From Acetobacteraceae bacterium (GTDB lineage Bacteria; Pseudomonadota; Alphaproteobacteria; Acetobacterales; Acetobacteraceae), in the NCBI GenBank assembly GCA_947455205.1, contig CANGNF010000041.1:1-46218 (forward strand): a DNA stretch of 46,218 bases, given 5' to 3'. Below the pieces are notes generated by a model that was not told where the DNA came from, did no database searches, and saw nothing but the letters and a program-made list of their open reading frames with translations. Positions 14,937-24,138 of this stretch are shown here, piece by piece. The position numbers were made by a program, and so were the translations under genes. How positions within the stretch are numbered: the stretch's first letter is position 1; the number at the start of each line of letters is the position of its first letter.

Positions 14937-15608
14937 GTGGCCTTCGAGTTCCAGTTCCAGCCGGTCCTCGCGCAGAGCGATGTCCTGCTGGACGGGCTTT
15001 ACCTGACGCTGGAACTCGCCGGCACCGGCATCGTGCTGGGCGGCCTGCTGGGCACGCTGCTGGCGGTGCTGCGCGGCGTGGTGCCGGCGCTGCGCTGGCC
15101 CATCGGCGTGTACGTGGAGGTGGTGCGCAACACGCCCTTCCTGGTGCAGTTGTTCATCGTCTATCTCGGCCTGCCGGAAGCCGGGCTGCGGATGAGCGCC
15201 GAGCAGGCCGCGGTGTTGACGATGACGCTGAACCTGGGCGCCTACGCCACCGAGATTGTCCGCGCCGGCCTGGACAGCGTGCACAAGAGCCAGATCGAGG
15301 CCGGCCTCTCGCTGGCGCTGACCCGCTGGCAGGTCTTCCGCCATGTGGTGCTGGGGCCAGCGCTGGCGCGGGTGTGGCCGTCGCTGTCCAGCCAGTTCGT
15401 GCTGATGCTGCTGTCCTCCTCCGTCTTCTCCTTCATCTCCGTGCAGGAACTCTCCGGCGCCGCCAGCAACGTGGAGCAGGACACCTTCCGCAGCTTCGAG
15501 ACCTACATCGTCATCACCGTGCTGTACCTGGCCATGGCCATGGCGCTGCGCGTGATCCTGGCGCTGCTGGGGCGGGTGATGTTCGCAGCCCCGGTGCGCG
15601 CCCGATGA
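14937..15608 (+). CDS. amino-acid ABC transporter permease 1
   Basis: HisM/GlnP-type inner-membrane permease of 223 aa, about five helices, with a GTG start 4 nt after the binding-protein stop. Seen: LTLELAGTGIVLGGLLGTLL, EVVRNTPFLVQLFIVYLGL, and the ATPase-contact EAA loop region (VHKSQIEAGLSLALTRWQVF). The stop overlaps the next start (ATGA), indicating coupled translation with permease 2, its presumed heterodimer partner. Confidence 0.92.
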   Translation: MAFEFQFQPVLAQSDVLLDGLYLTLELAGTGIVLGGLLGTLLAVLRGVVPALRWPIGVYVEVVRNTPFLVQLFIVYLGLPEAGLRMSAEQAAVLTMTLNLGAYATEIVRAGLDSVHKSQIEAGLSLALTRWQVFRHVVLGPALARVWPSLSSQFVLMLLSSSVFSFISVQELSGAASNVEQDTFRSFETYIVITVLYLAMAMALRVILALLGRVMFAAPVRAR

Positions 15609-16261
15609 TCCGCGAATTCGGCACCAGCGAGCTGTGGTTCGTCGTCTCCAGCGCGCGCTGGACCCTGGCGCTGACCTTGATCGCGCTGGCGCTGGGCGGC
15701 GTGCTCGGTTTCGTCATCGCGCTGTTGCGCGTGTCGCGGCTGGCGCCGCTGCGCTGGCTGGCCGCGGGCTGGATCGGCCTGGTGCAGGGCGTGCCGGTGC
15801 TGATGCTGCTGTTCCTGTCCTACTACGGCCTGTCGCTGGCGGGGCTGGATTTGCCGCCGCTGGTCGCCGCGGGCATCTCGCTGTCCTTCTACGCCAGCGG
15901 CTTCCTGGGTGAGATCTGGCGCGGCTGCATCCAGTCCGTGCCGTGGCAGCAATGGGAAGCCTCGGCCGCGCTCGCGCTCTCCCGCGCCCAGCAATACCGC
16001 TACGTGGTGCTGCCGCAGGCGGTGCGGATCGCGGTGCCGCCGACCGTCGGCTTCATCGTACAGCTGGTGAAGAACACCAGCATCGTGTCCATCATCGGCG
16101 TGGTGGAACTGGCCCGCGCCGGCCACCTGGTCAACAACGCCACCTTCCAGCCGATGCGCGTCTTCTGCGTGGTGGCGCTGGTCTATTTCTGCATCTGCTG
16201 GCCGATCTCCCTGGCCGCGCGCTGGCTGGAAAGGAGGATGCATGTCGGTCGTGCGGGTTGA
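15605..16261 (+). CDS. amino-acid ABC transporter permease 2
   Basis: Second permease of the same transporter, 218 aa. Seen: RWTLALTLIALALGGVLGFV, WIGLVQGVPVLMLLFLSYYG, GEIWRGCIQSVPWQQWEASA with the EAA loop, and VKNTSIVSIIGVVELARAG. The ATG at 15605 overlaps the permease 1 stop. The 3' end overlaps the ATPase gene by 20 bp. The start is fixed by the ATGA junction even though the frame is open further upstream. Confidence 0.92.
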   Translation: MIREFGTSELWFVVSSARWTLALTLIALALGGVLGFVIALLRVSRLAPLRWLAAGWIGLVQGVPVLMLLFLSYYGLSLAGLDLPPLVAAGISLSFYASGFLGEIWRGCIQSVPWQQWEASAALALSRAQQYRYVVLPQAVRIAVPPTVGFIVQLVKNTSIVSIIGVVELARAGHLVNNATFQPMRVFCVVALVYFCICWPISLAARWLERRMHVGRAG

Positions 16262-16973
16262 GGACGTGCACAAGAGCTACGGCGCGCTGGAGGTGCTGAA
16301 GGGCGTCAGCATGCAGGTGGAGCGTGGCGAGGTCGTCGCCATCATCGGCCGCAGCGGCTCCGGCAAATCGACGTTGCTGCGCTGCCTGAACGGGCTGGAG
16401 CCGATCCAGGCCGGGCGGATCGAGGTGGCGGGGCACACGCTGGACAGCAGCGGCAAAGGCCTGCGCGACCTGCGCAAGGATGTCGGCATCGTCTTCCAGA
16501 GTTATAATTTATTCCCGCACTTGAAGGTCGGCGAGAACATCATGCTGGCGCCGCGCGTGGTGCTTGGCTGTTCGCGCGCGGAAGCCCGGGCGCGGGCGGA
16601 GCAGACGCTGGCGCAGGTCGGCCTGGCCGAGAAGATCGAGGCCTGGCCGGACAACCTCTCGGGCGGCCAGGCACAACGTGTTGCCATCGCACGTTCACTG
16701 GCGATGCAGCCCAAGGTGATGCTGTTCGACGAGGTGACCAGCGCGCTGGACCCGGAGCTGACCGGGGAAGTGCTGGCGACGCTGGAAGGCCTGGCCCAGG
16801 CCGGCATGACCATGCTGCTGGTGACGCACGAAATGGCCTTCGCCCGCCGCGTGGCCAACCGCACGGTCTTCATGCACCAGGGGCTGCTGCATGAGGAAGG
16901 GCCGAGCGAGGCGCTGTTCTCGGCGCCGCAGACGCCGGAATTGCGGCAGTTTCTGGCGGGCGGGTTGAAGTAG
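16242..16973 (+). CDS. amino-acid ABC transporter ATPase
   Basis: GlnQ/HisP-type ATPase, 243 aa. Walker A is IIGRSGSGKSTLLRCLNGLE near residue 35, the Q-loop is IVFQSYNLFPHL, the signature is LSGGQAQRVAIARSL, Walker B is VMLFDEVTSALDPE, and the H-loop is LLVTHEMAFARR. It overlaps permease 2 by 20 bp and completes the binding protein-permease-permease-ATPase operon. Confidence 0.96.
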   Translation: MSVVRVEDVHKSYGALEVLKGVSMQVERGEVVAIIGRSGSGKSTLLRCLNGLEPIQAGRIEVAGHTLDSSGKGLRDLRKDVGIVFQSYNLFPHLKVGENIMLAPRVVLGCSRAEARARAEQTLAQVGLAEKIEAWPDNLSGGQAQRVAIARSLAMQPKVMLFDEVTSALDPELTGEVLATLEGLAQAGMTMLLVTHEMAFARRVANRTVFMHQGLLHEEGPSEALFSAPQTPELRQFLAGGLK

Positions 16974-16986
16974 CGACGCCACCAAC

Positions 16987-17011
16987 CGGCACGGGTCCCA
17001 GACCCGTGCCG
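16987..17011 (+). terminator. hairpin after the ABC transporter operon
   Basis: A perfect 11-bp stem, CGGCACGGGTC with GACCCGTGCCG, has a 3-nt loop and sits 13 nt after the ATPase stop. It is terminator-like but has no U-tract. Confidence 0.5.
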
Positions 17012-17094
17012 AGCCGCCGAATGGCGGCCGCCGGCAGTCCGGCGTAAGCCAAGGCGGCGGATGCCGCCGCCCGGCGATTGAGGGCCAAATACCA

Positions 17095-17132
17095 ACCTGA
17101 TTTCAGCGGTCAGCAGACCGCTGAAATCAGGT
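17095..17132 (-). terminator. 17-bp perfect hairpin overlapping the argG stop codon
   Basis: ACCTGATTTCAGCGGTC (17095-17111) pairs perfectly with its reverse complement at 17116-17132 around AGCA. The argG stop codon lies in the stem. On the minus strand it is followed by TGGTATTTGG, a poor U-tract. It is the longest perfect stem I found in the window and probably ends the argG message. Confidence 0.6.
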
Positions 17133-18362
17133 AGCCCCGCCCTTACGGCCCGCCATCGCGCCCAGCCGCAGCCGCAGCGCGTTCAGCTTGATGAAGCCCT
17201 GCGCGTCGAACTGGTCATACGCGCCCTGGTCGTCCTCGAACGTCACATGCTTCATCGAGTACAGGCTGTTCGGCGACTGCCGGCCGGTGACGATGGTGTT
17301 GCCCTTGTACAGCTTCAGCCGCACCTGGCCGGAAACGCTGTGCTGGCTCTCATCCACCAGCGCCTGCAGCATGCGGCGTTCCGGGCTGAACCAGAAGCCG
17401 TTGTACACCAGCTCGGAATACTTCGGCATCAGGCTGTCCTTCAGGTGGGCAGCCTCGCGGTCCAGCGTGATGCTCTCCATCGCCCGATGCGCGACGTAGA
17501 GGATGGTGCCGCCCGGGGTCTCGTAGCAGCCACGGGACTTCATGCCGACGAAGCGGTTCTCCACCAGGTCCAGCCGGCCGATGCCGTTGCGCTTGCCCAT
17601 GGCATTCAGCTCGGTCAGCAGCGTCGCCGGGGACATCGCCGTGCCGTTGATCGCGACGGGGTTGCCGGCGACGAAGTCGATGGTGATCTCCTCGGGCGTA
17701 TCCGGCGCGTCCTCCGGCCGGATCGTGCGCTGCCAGACCATCTCGGGCGGCGCGTCCCACGGGTCCTCCAGCACCTTACCTTCGGACGAACTGTGCAGCA
17801 GGTTGGCGTCCACGCTGAACGGCGCCTCGCCGCGCTTGTCCTTGGCGATGGGGATCTGGTGCGCCTCGGCGAACTCGATCAGCTTCGTCCGGCTGGTCAG
17901 GTCCCACTCACGCCACGGCGCGATGATCTTCACGTCCGGCTTCAACGAATAATAGCCGATCTCGAACCGCACCTGGTCGTTGCCCTTGCCGGTCGCGCCA
18001 TGCGCCACGGTGTCGGCGCCGACCATCTCGGCGATCTCGATCTGCCGCTTGGCGATCAGCGGCCGGGCGATGCTGGTGCCCAGCAGGTACATGCCCTCGT
18101 ACAGCGCATTCATCCGGAACATCGGGAAGACGAAGTCGCGGGTGAACTCCTCGCGCAGGTCGTCCACGAAGATGTTCTCGGGCTTGATGCCCAGCAGCAG
18201 CGCCTTGTCGCGCGCCGGGCCCAGTTCCTCGCCCTGGCCCAGGTCGGCGGTGAAGGTCACCACCTCGCAGGCATAGGTGGTCTGCAACCATTTCAGGATG
18301 ACGCTGGTGTCCAGCCCGCCGGAATAGGCCAGCACAACCTTCTTCACATCCTTGACCCGCAT
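17127..18362 (-). CDS. argG: argininosuccinate synthase
   Basis: Cytosolic enzyme of arginine synthesis that joins citrulline and aspartate with ATP. It has 411 aa, the normal alphaproteobacterial size. The PP-loop [17 protein letters not shown] is at residue 8. [41 protein letters not shown] and [13 protein letters not shown] are family signatures. The start MRVKDVKK is chosen by homology and by GGAAGGGG upstream; an in-frame ATG at 18437 would add 25 residues unlike the family. It stands alone and diverges from the hydrolase gene. Confidence 0.96.
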   Translation of the reverse strand: MRVKDVKKVVLAYSGGLDTSVILKWLQTTYACEVVTFTADLGQGEELGPARDKALLLGIKPENIFVDDLREEFTRDFVFPMFRMNALYEGMYLLGTSIARPLIAKRQIEIAEMVGADTVAHGATGKGNDQVRFEIGYYSLKPDVKIIAPWREWDLTSRTKLIEFAEAHQIPIAKDKRGEAPFSVDANLLHSSSEGKVLEDPWDAPPEMVWQRTIRPEDAPDTPEEITIDFVAGNPVAINGTAMSPATLLTELNAMGKRNGIGRLDLVENRFVGMKSRGCYETPGGTILYVAHRAMESITLDREAAHLKDSLMPKYSELVYNGFWFSPERRMLQALVDESQHSVSGQVRLKLYKGNTIVTGRQSPNSLYSMKHVTFEDDQGAYDQFDAQGFIKLNALRLRLGAMAGRKGGAT

Positions 18363-18506
18363 CGCGCCGAAGTCCCCTTCCTTCAGCGGCAGATCGGCGC
18401 CGGCAAGATCACCGGCGGCCTGAATCAGCCGCTCCATCAAGTTCGCCGCTGATAGCCCCGCCAAAGGGCTTGCGGCAAGGCTGCCCCCTGTGTTTCCATC
18501 ACGAAG

Positions 18507-19568
18507 ATGGGATATCACATACAATTGTATCGCAGGCCGGTGCGGTTGCTCATGCTGGCCCTGGCGATCCTGCTCCTCCCCTGGCTGCTCGGCCAGCCCC
18601 TGGCCGCGCCCTCGGTGCTGGACCCGGTGGCCGTGCCGATCCTGAATGCCGAGGGCCGGGCCGACTACGCCCGCTTCCTGCTGCAGGCCACGCCGCGCGC
18701 CTTTGCTATTGCGCCGGACGGCAATTGGGGCTGGGCCTCCGCCATCGGCACCACGGCGGAAACCACCGCCCGCGCCCTGGCGCTGTGCGCCGAATACGCC
18801 GGCATGCCCTGCGCCCTGTACGCCCAGGACCTGGACGTGATCTGGCCGGGGCGGGAAAGCCACCCCGCCCCGGCCCCCACCCTGCCCCTGCGCACCGGCG
18901 CCGGCTGGGCGCTGCAGCCGGACGGGCGCTTCCTGTGGCAGGGGCCGCGGGCGGCGCGCGGCGCCTATGTCTGGGCGCATGGCCGCGCCGCCGGCGGGCA
19001 GGACAGCCGCGGCAGCCAGCCGCAGCCGCATGCCCGGGTGTTCAACAATGCCGGCTACGACGTGCTGCGCTTCGACCGCGCCCCCGAATCGGACGAGACC
19101 GACACCGCCGCCGCCTGGCTGCGCGAGGCGCTGCGGACCCTGCGCGCCCAGGGCTACCAGCGTGTGGTCATGGCCGGGCAGTCCCGCGGCGCCTGGAACG
19201 CGCTGCAGGCGCTGGAGGAACCCGGCCTGGTGGATGCGGTGGTGGCCATTGCCCCGGCCGCGCACGGCCCGCGCGGCAGCCCGGCCTGGGCCTGGGCGCT
19301 GGACGACCTGCTGCGCGTGGTGTCCGCGGCCCGCAGCCCGGCGGCGCGGGTGGTGGTGGCCAACTTCGCCGGCGACGAGTTCGACCCCGACCCGGTGCGC
19401 CGCGCCCTGCTGTTCCGCGGGCTGGCCGCGCCCCGCGTCGGCGCGCTGCTGCTGCTGGACCGCCCGCCGGAGGTCAGCGGCCATGGCGGCGGCGCCGAGC
19501 CCGCCTTCACCCGGCGCTACGGCGCCTGCCTGCTGGACTTCGCCGAGGGCCGCGCCCAGCGCTGCTGA
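18507..19568 (+). CDS. alpha/beta hydrolase with an N-terminal DUF4189-like segment
   Basis: A 353-aa protein. Residues 12-34 form an uncleaved signal anchor or signal peptide. Residues 64-113 ([19 protein letters not shown], then [12 protein letters not shown]) resemble the DUF4189-type module of secreted alphaproteobacterial proteins. The rest is an alpha/beta hydrolase: VWAHGR near 156 as oxyanion strand, nucleophile GQSRG with Ser226, a likely acid Asp290 in FAGDEFD, and His326 in SGHGGG. The order fits a complete triad, so it may be an active periplasmic esterase or peptidase. It is divergent from argG and convergent with the AhpD-like gene 10 nt away. Confidence 0.65.
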   Translation: MGYHIQLYRRPVRLLMLALAILLLPWLLGQPLAAPSVLDPVAVPILNAEGRADYARFLLQATPRAFAIAPDGNWGWASAIGTTAETTARALALCAEYAGMPCALYAQDLDVIWPGRESHPAPAPTLPLRTGAGWALQPDGRFLWQGPRAARGAYVWAHGRAAGGQDSRGSQPQPHARVFNNAGYDVLRFDRAPESDETDTAAAWLREALRTLRAQGYQRVVMAGQSRGAWNALQALEEPGLVDAVVAIAPAAHGPRGSPAWAWALDDLLRVVSAARSPAARVVVANFAGDEFDPDPVRRALLFRGLAAPRVGALLLLDRPPEVSGHGGGAEPAFTRRYGACLLDFAEGRAQRC

Positions 19569-19578
19569 GGTCCACGTC

Positions 19579-20121
19579 TCAGCCGTGCGTCGCCTCGGCC
19601 TCTTCCTCGATCTGCAGCGCGTCGTTGAAGCGGTTGAAGAAGCCGCACAGCGTGATCCGCAGCGTCAACTCGACGATCTGCGCTTCCGAGAAATGCACCC
19701 GCAGCCGGCGGAACATCGCCTCCGGAATGCGGTTGGAATTCTCCCAGGCCGCGATGGCGTATTCGACCACCAGCTTGTCCACGTCGTCGAACTCGGGGTG
19801 CGTCGCATAGTCCAGCACGCGGTCCACGCCTTCCGGCGTGATCCCTTCCGGCACCAGGAAGGGCTTGTGGTGCGCCACGCAGTAATGGCACTCGTTCAGC
19901 TTGCTGACCGTCACGATGGCCAGTTCCAGGTAGCGCTTCGGCAGCGTCTTCGCCTCGCGCAACTCCATCAGCATCGGCATCAAATGCCGCAGCGCCGCCG
20001 GCACATGCGCCAGCACCGCCACCTGGTTGGCGAAGGGCCCGTATTCGCTGGCGAATTTCCGATAGATCGCCGCCTCGGTGGGCGGCAATTCCTCGGCTGG
20101 AATGCCGCGAACACGCGCCAT
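19579..20121 (-). CDS. AhpD-like / carboxymuconolactone decarboxylase-family protein
   Basis: A 180-aa all-helical protein with the complete AhpD peroxidase motif: Glu66, then Cys78-x2-Cys81-x3-His85 with correct spacing. The helix around it reads [20 protein letters not shown]. Such proteins act as thiol-dependent peroxidases or in antioxidant defence. It is the last gene of the nadE-gltX-cysS-trmJ series, starting 2 nt after the trmJ stop. The substrate and electron donor are unknown. Confidence 0.88.
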   Translation of the reverse strand: MARVRGIPAEELPPTEAAIYRKFASEYGPFANQVAVLAHVPAALRHLMPMLMELREAKTLPKRYLELAIVTVSKLNECHYCVAHHKPFLVPEGITPEGVDRVLDYATHPEFDDVDKLVVEYAIAAWENSNRIPEAMFRRLRVHFSEAQIVELTLRITLCGFFNRFNDALQIEEEAEATHG

Positions 20122-20123
20122 CG

Positions 20124-21227
20124 CTACGTCTCCTCGGGGTCCGGCCGGCCACGCCGCATGCGGCCGCGCGAAAGTTCGGTCACCACGCCATGCAGCGTGC
20201 GCAGCTCCTGCTCGGTCACCTCGCCACGCTCGAACCAGTGGCGCAGGTTGCGGACCATGGTCGGGCGCTTGGCGGCGTTGCTGAGGAAGCCGCTGGCATC
20301 CAGCTCCGCCTGCAGCCGGCCGAGGAAGCCTTCCAGCTCCCCCTTCAGCGCAATGCGCGTCTCGTTGGTCATCAGGCTGCGCTGCGGCGTGGTCTCCGTC
20401 ACCGTCCACCACTCATAGGCCAGCACCATCACCGCCTGGCTCAGGTTCAGGCTCATGTGCTCGGGGTTCAGCGCATAGCGCACCAGCGTGTCGGCGCAGG
20501 CCATGTCCTCGTTCTCAAGCCCGGCCCGCTCCGGCCCGAACAGCACGGCGGCGCGCAGGCCGCGGCCGTTGATCTCGTGCAGGTCCTCGGCGGCGGCGCG
20601 CGCCATGCGGACGGGAATGACGATGTGCCGCGGCCGCGGGCAGGTGGCGAAGACCCGATGGCAATCCGCCACCGCATCCGCCACGGTCTCGTGCACCGTC
20701 GCTTCATCCAATATGCGGTCGGCGCCGGAGGCGGTGCGCCAGGCGCGGTCCTGCGGCCAGCCATCGCGCGGCGCCACCAGGCGCAGGTGGAACAGCCCGC
20801 CATTGGCCATGGCCCGCGCCACCGCGCCGATATTTTCCGCCAGCTGCGGCCGCACCAGCACGACGATCGGGCTTTCCCCCGGCACCGGCACCAGCGTCGG
20901 CACCGCCCGCGTGCCGCGGTCCCATTCCTCCAGGGAAACGCGGCGGGCGCCGAGCGCGAAGGCCAGTTCCGGCCGCAGCCGCAAGCCTTCCGCCGTGGGT
21001 TCCGCCAGCAGCGCCATCGGGTCCGGCGGCGCCAGCTTCAGCGCGGCGGCCAGTTGCGCCGCCAGCGCCTGGTATTCGCCGAAGTCCCGCCCGGTGGCGG
21101 TGGCCAGCGCTTCCGGCGTGGCGCAGCAGCCGGGCGCCAGCAGGTGCGCACGCAGCCAGCCGCGCCGCTTGTCGTCCAGCGGCACTTCCTGCAGCGCGTG
21201 CATCCAGTCGTCGGCCGAGGGTCGCAT
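20124..21227 (-). CDS. trmJ: TrmJ-like tRNA 2'-O-methyltransferase with an extra N-terminal domain
   Basis: SPOUT (TrmH-class) methyltransferase, probably forming Cm/Um at tRNA position 32. The SPOUT core starts near residue 119: VLVRPQLAENIGAVARAM (motif 1), AVLFGPERAGLENEDM (motif 2), NPEHMSLNLSQAVMVLAYE (motif 3). A helical tail follows, as in TrmJ. The first 115 residues are additional (367 aa against about 250): KRRGWLRAHLLAPGCCATPE, LATATGRDFGEYQALAAQL and LRPELAFALG resemble a small helical module I know from the N-termini of HNH-type endonucleases. The start 9 nt after the cysS stop supports the long form. Confidence 0.8.
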   Translation of the reverse strand: MRPSADDWMHALQEVPLDDKRRGWLRAHLLAPGCCATPEALATATGRDFGEYQALAAQLAAALKLAPPDPMALLAEPTAEGLRLRPELAFALGARRVSLEEWDRGTRAVPTLVPVPGESPIVVLVRPQLAENIGAVARAMANGGLFHLRLVAPRDGWPQDRAWRTASGADRILDEATVHETVADAVADCHRVFATCPRPRHIVIPVRMARAAAEDLHEINGRGLRAAVLFGPERAGLENEDMACADTLVRYALNPEHMSLNLSQAVMVLAYEWWTVTETTPQRSLMTNETRIALKGELEGFLGRLQAELDASGFLSNAAKRPTMVRNLRHWFERGEVTEQELRTLHGVVTELSRGRMRRGRPDPEET

Positions 21228-21236
21228 GGTGCGCGC

Positions 21237-22661
21237 CTATGCGCGGCGCCAGGTGGTGCCCTTGGCGCTGTCCTCGATCACGATGCCCTTCTCCTTCAGC
21301 GCATCGCGCAGCCGGTCGGCCTCGGCCCAGTTCTTCGCCGCGCGGGCGGCCAGGCGGTCGGCGATGGCCTGCTCGATCCAGCCGGTATCCTCGCCACCCT
21401 GCAGCCACTGCGCCGGCGCCGTCGCGCACAGCCCCAGCGCGCCGGCGGCCTCACGGAACGCCGCCGCCGCCAGCCCGGGCAGCACCGGCCAATGCTTGCC
21501 GGCACGGGCCAGCACCGCCGCAGGGCTGCCGCCCACCGTCGCCGCATTCTCCAGCGTGCGCAGGTCGCGCAGCCGCCCCAGGGCGAGCGGCGTGTTCAGA
21601 TCCTCGCACAGCGGCGCCAGCACCCAGGCCACCATCTCGGCCACCACATCGGGCAGCTCCGGCGCCTCCGGCGCGCGGGACAGCATGGCGTAGTGGTCGT
21701 CCAGCTCCGCCTTGGCCTCGGCCAGCGCGTCGAAGCTGAAGTCCAGCAGGCCGCGATAATGCGTCCGCAGGATCAGCAGGCGGAACGCCTCCCCGGCCCA
21801 GGCGCCCTTGGCCAGGATGTCCTGCACCGTGAGGAAATTCCCCAGCGACTTGGACATCTTCTCGCCATTCACCCGCAGCATGGCGTTGTGCAGCCAGTAA
21901 TTGGCCATGCGCGGCGTGCCGAAGGCGCAGCGCGTCTGCGCCACCTCGTTCTCATGGTGCGGAAACAGCAGGTCGTCGCCGCCGCCATGAATGTCGAAGC
22001 TCTCGCCCAGATGCTGCCAGCTCATCGCGGAGCACTCGATATGCCAGCCCGGCCGGCCGAAGCCCCAGGGGCTTTCCCAGCCCGGCGTGCCCTCGCCGCT
22101 GGGCTTCCACAGCACGAAGTCGCCGGCATCCTGCTTGTAGGGCGCCACCTCCACCCGCGCGCCGGCCAGCAACTCGTCGGTGGAGCGGCCGGAAAGCTGG
22201 CCGTAGTCAGGGAAGGACGGCACGCTGAACAGCACGTGGCCGTCCTTGGCATAGGCATGGCCGCGCGCGATCAGCTTCTCGATGATCGCCAGCATCGGCT
22301 TGATGCTCTCGGTCGCGCGCGGCTCCACATCCGGCGGCAGCGCGCCCAGCGCGGCCATGTCGCGGTGGAAATCCGCCGTGGTCCGGGCGGTGATGGCGCC
22401 GATGCTCTCGCCGCTCTCGGCCGCGCGGGCGTTGATCTTGTCGTCCACGTCGGTGATGTTGCGCACATAGGTCACGCGCGGGAACAGCCGCCGCAGCAGC
22501 CGCGACAGCACGTCGAACACCACCACCGGCCGCGCATTGCCCAGATGCGCCAGGTCGTACACCGTGGGGCCGCAGACATAGAGCCGCACATGCGCGGGGT
22601 CGGCGGGCGTGAACGCCTCGTCACGACGGGTCAGGCTGTTGTGCAGGGTGAGCGTGGTCAT
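21237..22661 (-). CDS. cysS: cysteinyl-tRNA synthetase
   Basis: Class I aminoacyl-tRNA synthetase, 474 aa. It starts MTTLTLHNSLTRR. The zinc Cys and HIGH motif are in VRLYVCGPTVYDLAHLGNAR. DVDDKINARA, WHIECSAMSW and HHENEVAQTRC carry the other zinc ligands, and GEKMSKSLGN is the KMSKS loop near residue 275. The C-terminal helical anticodon region (AKNWAEADRLRDALKEKGI) is present. It lies 142 nt after gltX and 9 nt before trmJ on the same strand. Confidence 0.97.
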   Translation of the reverse strand: MTTLTLHNSLTRRDEAFTPADPAHVRLYVCGPTVYDLAHLGNARPVVVFDVLSRLLRRLFPRVTYVRNITDVDDKINARAAESGESIGAITARTTADFHRDMAALGALPPDVEPRATESIKPMLAIIEKLIARGHAYAKDGHVLFSVPSFPDYGQLSGRSTDELLAGARVEVAPYKQDAGDFVLWKPSGEGTPGWESPWGFGRPGWHIECSAMSWQHLGESFDIHGGGDDLLFPHHENEVAQTRCAFGTPRMANYWLHNAMLRVNGEKMSKSLGNFLTVQDILAKGAWAGEAFRLLILRTHYRGLLDFSFDALAEAKAELDDHYAMLSRAPEAPELPDVVAEMVAWVLAPLCEDLNTPLALGRLRDLRTLENAATVGGSPAAVLARAGKHWPVLPGLAAAAFREAAGALGLCATAPAQWLQGGEDTGWIEQAIADRLAARAAKNWAEADRLRDALKEKGIVIEDSAKGTTWRRA

Positions 22662-22803
22662 CGGCGAAATCCTGAGGGCAGGCTGGCAGGCAAACGGCAA
22701 TAGGCCACCGGCGAGCGGCAGCGAAACAGCGTCAGCGGCAACAGCTCAGGATGGCCATGCGGGGCTTATGCGCCGCCCTGGGGCCGGTTTTCAACCCCGG
22801 TCT

Positions 22804-24138
22804 TCAGCCACCGGCAGCCAGCCGCAGCCGCAGCGCCGCCTTGTCCCGCCCAATCAGGGGCAGCAGCACCTTCATCTCCGGGCCATGCTCCTCCCCGGTT
22901 AGCGCCAGGCGCAGCGGCAGGAACAGCTGCTTGCCCTTGCGCCCCGTGGCGTCGCGCACCGCGCCGTAGAACTGCGTCCAGCTCTGGTCGTCCCAGGGTT
23001 CCGGCGGCAGGCAGGCCATGGCGGCGCGCAGGAAGTCGGCCTCGCCTTCCAGCACCACGCTGGCGATATGGCCGCGCACCACCTCGAACCAGGTCTTCGC
23101 CTCGCTCAGCAGGTCCAGGTTGCCGCGCACCGCCTGCCAGAACGCCTCGTCGGCGCCCTCCGGCAGCCGCGCCCGCACGCTCTCGAAGCTGGCCATGTGC
23201 AGGTACTTGCGGTTCAGCCCCAGCAGCTGCTGGATGTCGAACCGCGCCGAGCTATGCGAGATCGCGCCGATATCGAAGCCGGCGACCAGCTCCGCCGGCA
23301 TCGCCGCCACCGGGTCGCGGCTGGTGCCCAGCGCGGCCAGGTAGCCCACCAGCGCCGCCGGCTCCACGCCGTCCCGTCGCAGCTGCCGCAGCGCCAGGCT
23401 GCCCAGGCGCTTGCTCAGCGGGCCGCCGTCGCTGTCGGTCAGCAGCGGCAGATGGGCGAATTGCAACGCCCCGGCCTTGCCGCCCAGCGCCTCCCACAGA
23501 TCCATCTGCACGCCGGTATTGGTGACGTGGTCCTCACCACGGATGATGTGCGTGATCCCGCTTTCGATATCGTCCACCACACTGGTGAAGGTGTAGAGCG
23601 GCGAGCCATTGGCGCGCACCAGCACGGGGTCGGAGATCGCGGGCAGCTTCACCCCGCGGCGGCCCAGCACGCCGTCCTCCCACTCCATGTGGCGGGGCGT
23701 CATCAGGAAGCGCCAGTACGGCGACTTGCCATTGGCCATGGCGCGGGCCAGCTGTTCCTCGGTCATCTTCAGCGCGCCGCGGTCATACACCGGGGCGCGA
23801 CCAGCCTTCAGCTTCATCTCGCGCTTGGCGCGCAGTTCCTCCTCGCTCTCAAGGCAAGGGTACAGCCGGTTGCTCTGCTTCAGCCGCTCGGCGGCGGCGG
23901 CGTAGCGCGGCAGGCGGTCGGACTGGCTGAACTTCTCGTCCCAATCCAGCCCCAGCCAGCGCAGGTCCTCCTCCAGCGCCTCGGCATACTCAGGCTTGCT
24001 GCGGCCGGTGTCGGTGTCGTCCAGGCGCAGCAGCACCTGGCCGCCCTGCTGGCGGGCGAACAGCCAATTGGCCAGGGCAACCCGGGCATTGCCGACATGC
24101 AGGTAGCCGGTGGGGGAAGGCGCGAAGCGGAGTTTCAA
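22804..24138 (-). CDS. gltX: glutamyl-tRNA synthetase
   Basis: Class I synthetase, 444 aa, beginning MKLRFAPSPTGYLHVGNAR, where HVGN is the HIGH motif. RLDDTDTGRSKPEYAEA and the variant KMSKS loop GGPLSKRLGS are present. Alphaproteobacteria usually carry two gltX copies; which one this is, and whether it also charges tRNA-Gln, cannot be judged here. Its start overlaps the stop of the small acidic protein gene upstream (ATGA), so its translation is coupled to that gene. Confidence 0.95.
   Translation of the reverse strand: MKLRFAPSPTGYLHVGNARVALANWLFARQQGGQVLLRLDDTDTGRSKPEYAEALEEDLRWLGLDWDEKFSQSDRLPRYAAAAERLKQSNRLYPCLESEEELRAKREMKLKAGRAPVYDRGALKMTEEQLARAMANGKSPYWRFLMTPRHMEWEDGVLGRRGVKLPAISDPVLVRANGSPLYTFTSVVDDIESGITHIIRGEDHVTNTGVQMDLWEALGGKAGALQFAHLPLLTDSDGGPLSKRLGSLALRQLRRDGVEPAALVGYLAALGTSRDPVAAMPAELVAGFDIGAISHSSARFDIQQLLGLNRKYLHMASFESVRARLPEGADEAFWQAVRGNLDLLSEAKTWFEVVRGHIASVVLEGEADFLRAAMACLPPEPWDDQSWTQFYGAVRDATGRKGKQLFLPLRLALTGEEHGPEMKVLLPLIGRDKAALRLRLAAGG

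Noticed and set aside
16502..16512. TATAAT-like box (AGTTATAATTT) as an internal promoter
   Set aside because: It encodes the conserved Q-loop QSYNLF of the ABC ATPase and no suitable -35 element is evident.
18363..19484. Long N-terminal extension of the argG frame
   Set aside because: It runs opposite the hydrolase gene, does not resemble the synthetase family, and a normal start with a ribosome site exists at 18362.
22662..22803. T-box or other riboswitch leader ahead of cysS
   Set aside because: The 142-nt gap has no recognisable specifier stem, T-box sequence or terminator/antiterminator pair.
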